DNA of 44,696 nucleotides, taken from Arthrobacter sp. Alg241-R88. GTDB lineage: Bacteria; Actinomycetota; Actinomycetes; Actinomycetales; Micrococcaceae. The notes under the pieces were generated by a model. That model had not been told where the DNA came from, ran no database searches, and saw nothing but the letters and a program-made list of their open reading frames with translations. The stretch covers positions 82,775 to 127,470 of the forward strand of contig NZ_UNRG01000011.1 of assembly GCF_900537115.1 (NCBI RefSeq), in the 5' to 3' direction. A program made the translations under genes and the position numbers. Below are positions 41,980 through 44,696 of this stretch, in pieces. Each line of letters starts with the position of its first letter. Position 1 is the first letter of the stretch.

Positions 41980-43950
41980 ATGACGCTCGTACCAGTTGAA
42001 ACAACCCCGGCATTCGGCCTGGCCACGGCCCCGGAGATCCTCGAGGTCCAGTCCATTCTGCAGCAGGAGGGCCTTCTCGGGCCGCAGCACCGGATTGCCT
42101 ACCTCGGCCTGTTGGATCCGGCCCGGCCCGGCAGGCCCGGCGGCTCCACGGCCGGCGGCACGGACCAGGCCCAGGACCGGCGCTTCCGGATCTTTATCCA
42201 CGACGTCTCCGGGGCTGCGCCAACCGACGCCATCGTTTCCCTCACGCACCAAAAGGTGGAATCCGCCGTCGTGCTCGAAACCGCCTTGACCGGCGAACTT
42301 CCGGTCCTCGAGGAGGAGTTCGAGGTGGTGGAGGCGCTGCTGGCCACCGATGAGCGTTGGCTGGACGCCCTTGCCGCCCGGGATCTCGATGTGGCAAAAG
42401 TCCGCGTGGCCCCGTTGTCCGCCGGGGTGTTCGAGTATGCCGAGGAGAAGGGGCGCCGGATCCTTCGCGGCTTGGCTTTTATGCAGGACTTCCCGGAGGA
42501 CAGTGCGTGGGCGCACCCCGTGGACGGGTTGGTGGCCTACGTGGACGTGGTGAACAAGGAAGTCACGCAGGTCATCGACCTCGGCGTGATGCCCGTTCCG
42601 GCCGAGCACGGCAACTACACCGATCCGGAACTGACCGGGCCGCTCCGCACCACCCAAAAGCCCATCAGCATCGCCCAGCCCGAAGGGCCCAGCTTCACCG
42701 TCACCGGCGGCAACCACGTGGAGTGGGAAAAGTGGAGCGTCGACGTCGGCTTCGACGTCCGCGAAGGCGTGGTCCTGCACAACCTCGGCTTCCGGGACGG
42801 GGACCGGGTGCGGCCCATCATCAACCGCGCCTCGATCGCCGAGATGGTGGTCCCATACGGGGACCCGTCGCCCATCCGGTCCTGGCAGAACTACTTCGAC
42901 ACCGGCGAGTACCTGGTGGGCCAGTACGCCAACTCCCTGGAGCTCGGCTGCGACTGCCTGGGCGACATCACCTACCTCAGCCCCGTCATCTCGGACGCCT
43001 TCGGCAACCCGCGCGAGATCCGCAACGGCATCTGCATGCACGAGGAGGACTGGGGCATCCTCTCCAAACACTCGGACCTCTGGACCGGGATCAACTACAC
43101 CCGCCGCAACCGCCGCCTGGTGATCTCCTTCTTCACCACCATCGGCAACTACGACTACGGCTTCTACTGGTACCTCTACCTGGACGGCACCATCGAGTTC
43201 GAAGCCAAGGCCACCGGGGTCGTCTTCACCTCGGCGTTCCCCGAGGGCGGCTCGGACAACATCTCCCAGCTCGCCCCCGGACTGGGCGCGCCCTTCCATC
43301 AGCACCTGTTCAGCGCACGGCTGGACATGGCCATCGACGGATTCACGAACCGCGTGGAAGAGGAGGACGTGGTCCGGCAGGCGATGGGCGAAGGCAACGA
43401 GCGCGGCAACGCGTTCTCGCGCAAGCGGACCGTGCTCGCGCGCGAATCCGAAGCAGTCCGCGAAGCTGACGCCCGTGCCGGCCGGACCTGGATCATCTCC
43501 AACCCCGAATCACGGAACCGGCTGGGCGAGCCCGTGGGCTACAAGCTGCATTCGCACAACCAGCCCACGCTGCTGGCGGACCCGGGCTCCTCCATCGCGA
43601 AGCGGGCAGCCTTTGCCACCAAGGACCTGTGGGTGACCCGCTACGCCGAGGACGAGCGCTACCCCACCGGCGACTTCGTCAACCAGCACTCCGGCGGCGC
43701 AGGCCTGCCCGCGTATGTAGCGCAGAACCGGGAACTCGACGGCCAGGACCTCGTGGTGTGGCACACCTTCGGCCTCACCCACTTCCCGCGGGTGGAGGAT
43801 TGGCCCATCATGCCGGTGGACACCGTGGGCTTCAAGCTCCGCCCCGAAGGCTTCTTCGACCGTAGCCCGGTGCTGGACGTTCCGGCCAACCCGAACCAGC
43901 AGGCCTCCTCCTGCCGCAGTGAGGGAACCTCCGGTGGCTCCTGCCACTAG
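41980..43950 (+). CDS. Copper amine oxidase (primary-amine oxidase, TPQ type)
   Basis: A 656-residue quinoprotein that turns primary amines plus oxygen and water into aldehyde, ammonia and hydrogen peroxide. The tyrosine that becomes topaquinone is Tyr391 in IGNYDYGF; the catalytic base is Asp307 in NYFDTGEYL; the copper ligands are His440 and His442 (PFHQHLFS) and His601 (GLTHFPRVEDWP). The intervals (84, 49 and 210 residues) are the same as in A. globiformis phenylethylamine oxidase (298, 382, 431, 592). The A. globiformis histamine oxidase is an equally good relative. No signal peptide, so cytoplasmic. A glycine-rich insertion near residues 50-60 and a Ser/Cys-rich tail (QQASSCRSEGTSGGSCH) are extra. 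Confidence 0.95.
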   Translation: MTLVPVETTPAFGLATAPEILEVQSILQQEGLLGPQHRIAYLGLLDPARPGRPGGSTAGGTDQAQDRRFRIFIHDVSGAAPTDAIVSLTHQKVESAVVLETALTGELPVLEEEFEVVEALLATDERWLDALAARDLDVAKVRVAPLSAGVFEYAEEKGRRILRGLAFMQDFPEDSAWAHPVDGLVAYVDVVNKEVTQVIDLGVMPVPAEHGNYTDPELTGPLRTTQKPISIAQPEGPSFTVTGGNHVEWEKWSVDVGFDVREGVVLHNLGFRDGDRVRPIINRASIAEMVVPYGDPSPIRSWQNYFDTGEYLVGQYANSLELGCDCLGDITYLSPVISDAFGNPREIRNGICMHEEDWGILSKHSDLWTGINYTRRNRRLVISFFTTIGNYDYGFYWYLYLDGTIEFEAKATGVVFTSAFPEGGSDNISQLAPGLGAPFHQHLFSARLDMAIDGFTNRVEEEDVVRQAMGEGNERGNAFSRKRTVLARESEAVREADARAGRTWIISNPESRNRLGEPVGYKLHSHNQPTLLADPGSSIAKRAAFATKDLWVTRYAEDERYPTGDFVNQHSGGAGLPAYVAQNRELDGQDLVVWHTFGLTHFPRVEDWPIMPVDTVGFKLRPEGFFDRSPVLDVPANPNQQASSCRSEGTSGGSCH

Positions 43951-44407
43951 CCTCGCGCCAGGAGCGGGGAAGCGTACGACGGCGGCCGGCCGGGCCCCTG
44001 TCGGCGGTCCCGTCCGGCATCCCCGGCTGGTCGCCGTGGTCACCGCCGTGTCCTGCGTTGTGCACCTGTGGGTGGCGGCCGCCGGCCACCACGGTGCCTG
44101 GCTGGGCGTTTTGATGGTGGCGCTGGCGGCCGTCTGCGTACCCTGCACCATTCACATCTGGCGGCACAGCCGTGTGGGCGCACTGCGACAGGTGACTCTT
44201 TCTCCCCTGCTGATGGTCGGCCTGCACACTGCGCTGCTGCTCGGCGCGGGAGGTGCGGGGCACACCCACGGCGGCAGGCCGGCGTCGTCCGCTGCCCAGG
44301 CAACCGGGAACACCCAGCTGCTGCTGGTCATTGGCCTTGAGCTGGCCACCGCCCTGCTCGCCGCCACCCTGGTGGCGCGGCTCCGGCACCTTCCTCAACC
44401 CAAGTAG
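43919..44407 (+). CDS. Small four-helix membrane protein linked to the amine oxidase
   Basis: A protein of up to 162 residues with four predicted helices, among them LVAVVTAVSCVVHLWVAAA, LGVLMVALAAVCVPCTIHIW, and LSPLLMVGLHTALLLGA. Several histidines sit in or near helices (HLW, GHHG, TIHIWRHS, GLHTA, GHTHGG). The start is GTG at 43919 or, with GAGGGA seven bases before it, GTG at 43934; both overlap the amine oxidase end, so the genes are translationally coupled. No family is recognised. Copper handling for the oxidase would fit the His content and linkage, but is only a guess. The stop codon abuts a palindromic repeat. Confidence 0.65.
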   Translation: MREPPVAPATSLAPGAGKRTTAAGRAPVGGPVRHPRLVAVVTAVSCVVHLWVAAAGHHGAWLGVLMVALAAVCVPCTIHIWRHSRVGALRQVTLSPLLMVGLHTALLLGAGGAGHTHGGRPASSAAQATGNTQLLLVIGLELATALLAATLVARLRHLPQPK

Positions 44408-44408
44408 G

Positions 44409-44454
44409 TAGCGCCAGGTGTCGTTTTGGCCGCCCAAAACGACACCTGGCGCTA
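44409..44454. repeat. Palindromic repeat element, copy 2 (perfect 21-base arms)
   Basis: Arms at 44409-44429 (starting TAGCGCCAGGTGTCG) and 44434-44454 are exact complements with only CCGC between. In the direction of the preceding gene it agrees with copy 1 (32269-32334, minus strand) at about 41 of 48 positions, including the off-centre CCGCCCAAA. It starts one base after the stop codon of the membrane protein gene, as copy 1 does after amylosucrase. The IS110 end lies directly beyond it. Confidence 0.8.
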
Positions 44455-44541
44455 GTCCGAAAATGGGGTGACGTGGCTTTGTTGGTTGGGCGTGGTTGAT
44501 CGTTCGGGCCACGTTTGGGCTTATGCGAGTATGTGTGGTTG
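44455..44541. mobile_element. Non-coding 3' end of an IS110-family element (boundary approximate)
   Basis: The 87 bases between the palindromic repeat and the transposase stop codon contain no gene and should hold the downstream end of the insertion sequence. No terminal inverted repeat is seen, as usual for IS110 elements. The exact junction cannot be placed from one end. Confidence 0.4.
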
Positions 44542-44696
44542 TCAGGCTACCGGGGTGAGGGTCACGGTGTAGCCGAGGGCTTCGAGTTGGCGGATGTGGT
44601 TGTGCTTCCTGGCGTCCGGGTTGGTGCGGGCATGGACGTAGTCGTGGCCCAGATCCTGGAACCTGGTGTCGGGGTCTTGGAGGATGTGCCAGGTGG
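44542..44696 (-). CDS. IS110-family transposase, C-terminal end (5' part outside window)
   Basis: Read on the minus strand the last 51 codons give TWHILQDPDTRFQDLGHDYV, then HARTNPDARKHNHIRQLEAL and GYTVTLTPVA before TGA. This is the usual tail of actinobacterial IS110-type transposases (WHLL-DP---F-DLG-D-Y---R-NP pattern). The DEDD catalytic domain and the serine motif must lie beyond the window edge, so integrity cannot be judged. Confidence 0.75.
   Translation of the reverse strand, partial: TWHILQDPDTRFQDLGHDYVHARTNPDARKHNHIRQLEALGYTVTLTPVA

Noticed and set aside
41947..43305. A 452-codon open frame antisense to the amine oxidase
   Set aside because: The sense strand is an intact copper amine oxidase; the antisense product is biased sequence without family features.

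Overview
The window reads as chromosomal DNA of a high-GC actinobacterium of the Micrococcaceae, most likely Arthrobacter or Pseudarthrobacter. The evidence is strong GC bias at third codon positions, a dnaK-grpE-dnaJ-hspR operon with HAIR-type operators, a homoprotocatechuate dioxygenase whose metal ligands fall at the residue numbers recalled for the Arthrobacter globiformis enzyme, and a copper amine oxidase whose active-site spacing equals that of A. globiformis phenylethylamine oxidase. No database could be searched; all family calls come from reading motifs and remembered family sequences.

Layout. 1-8.1 kb: end of a TetR regulator, a PPOX flavoprotein, a PabC-like lyase, cardiolipin synthase, an unusual P-loop-kinase/PabB fusion, a low-molecular-weight phosphatase, a LysE exporter, a methyltransferase and a MarR regulator. 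8.2-10.8 kb: an MMPL exporter divergent from marR across overlapping palindromes, and a small acidic repeat protein. 10.9-15.2 kb: the HspR-controlled chaperone operon. 15.5-20.4 kb: a urea-type ABC transporter (urtABCDE) behind a GlnR-like box, closed by a strong terminator. 20.5-31.4 kb: a catabolic island for homoprotocatechuate (3,4-dihydroxyphenylacetate) on the minus strand (hpaG-RraA fusion, gntR, hpaE, hpaD, hpaH, hpaI, a broken gabD and another aldehyde dehydrogenase), with a divergent MobA-like aromatic hydroxylase. 31.4-38.2 kb: prephenate dehydratase, amylosucrase, an APC permease, an AmiS/UreI-type channel and glutamate dehydrogenase. 38.3-44.4 kb: a lipoprotein, an AraC regulator, a D-threonine-aldolase-like enzyme, a TetR regulator, a copper amine oxidase and its small membrane partner. 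44.5 kb to the end: the 3' end of an IS110-family element.

How the parts may fit: the amine oxidase would turn aromatic amines (phenylethylamine, tyramine, dopamine) into arylacetaldehydes. An aldehyde dehydrogenase would make arylacetates, the flavin hydroxylase could complete the catechol, and the hpa genes would cleave it to pyruvate and succinic semialdehyde. The released ammonium joins the nitrogen theme (urtABCDE, UreI-like channel, gdhA). Only the lower hpa pathway follows firmly from family membership; the upper part is inference.

Most worth a second look: the kinase-PabB fusion, the FAH-RraA fusion in a cluster without hpaF or hpaBC, the gabD remnant, nested palindromes in the dnaK operon, and a palindromic repeat found just after two unrelated stop codons, one copy beside the IS110 end.
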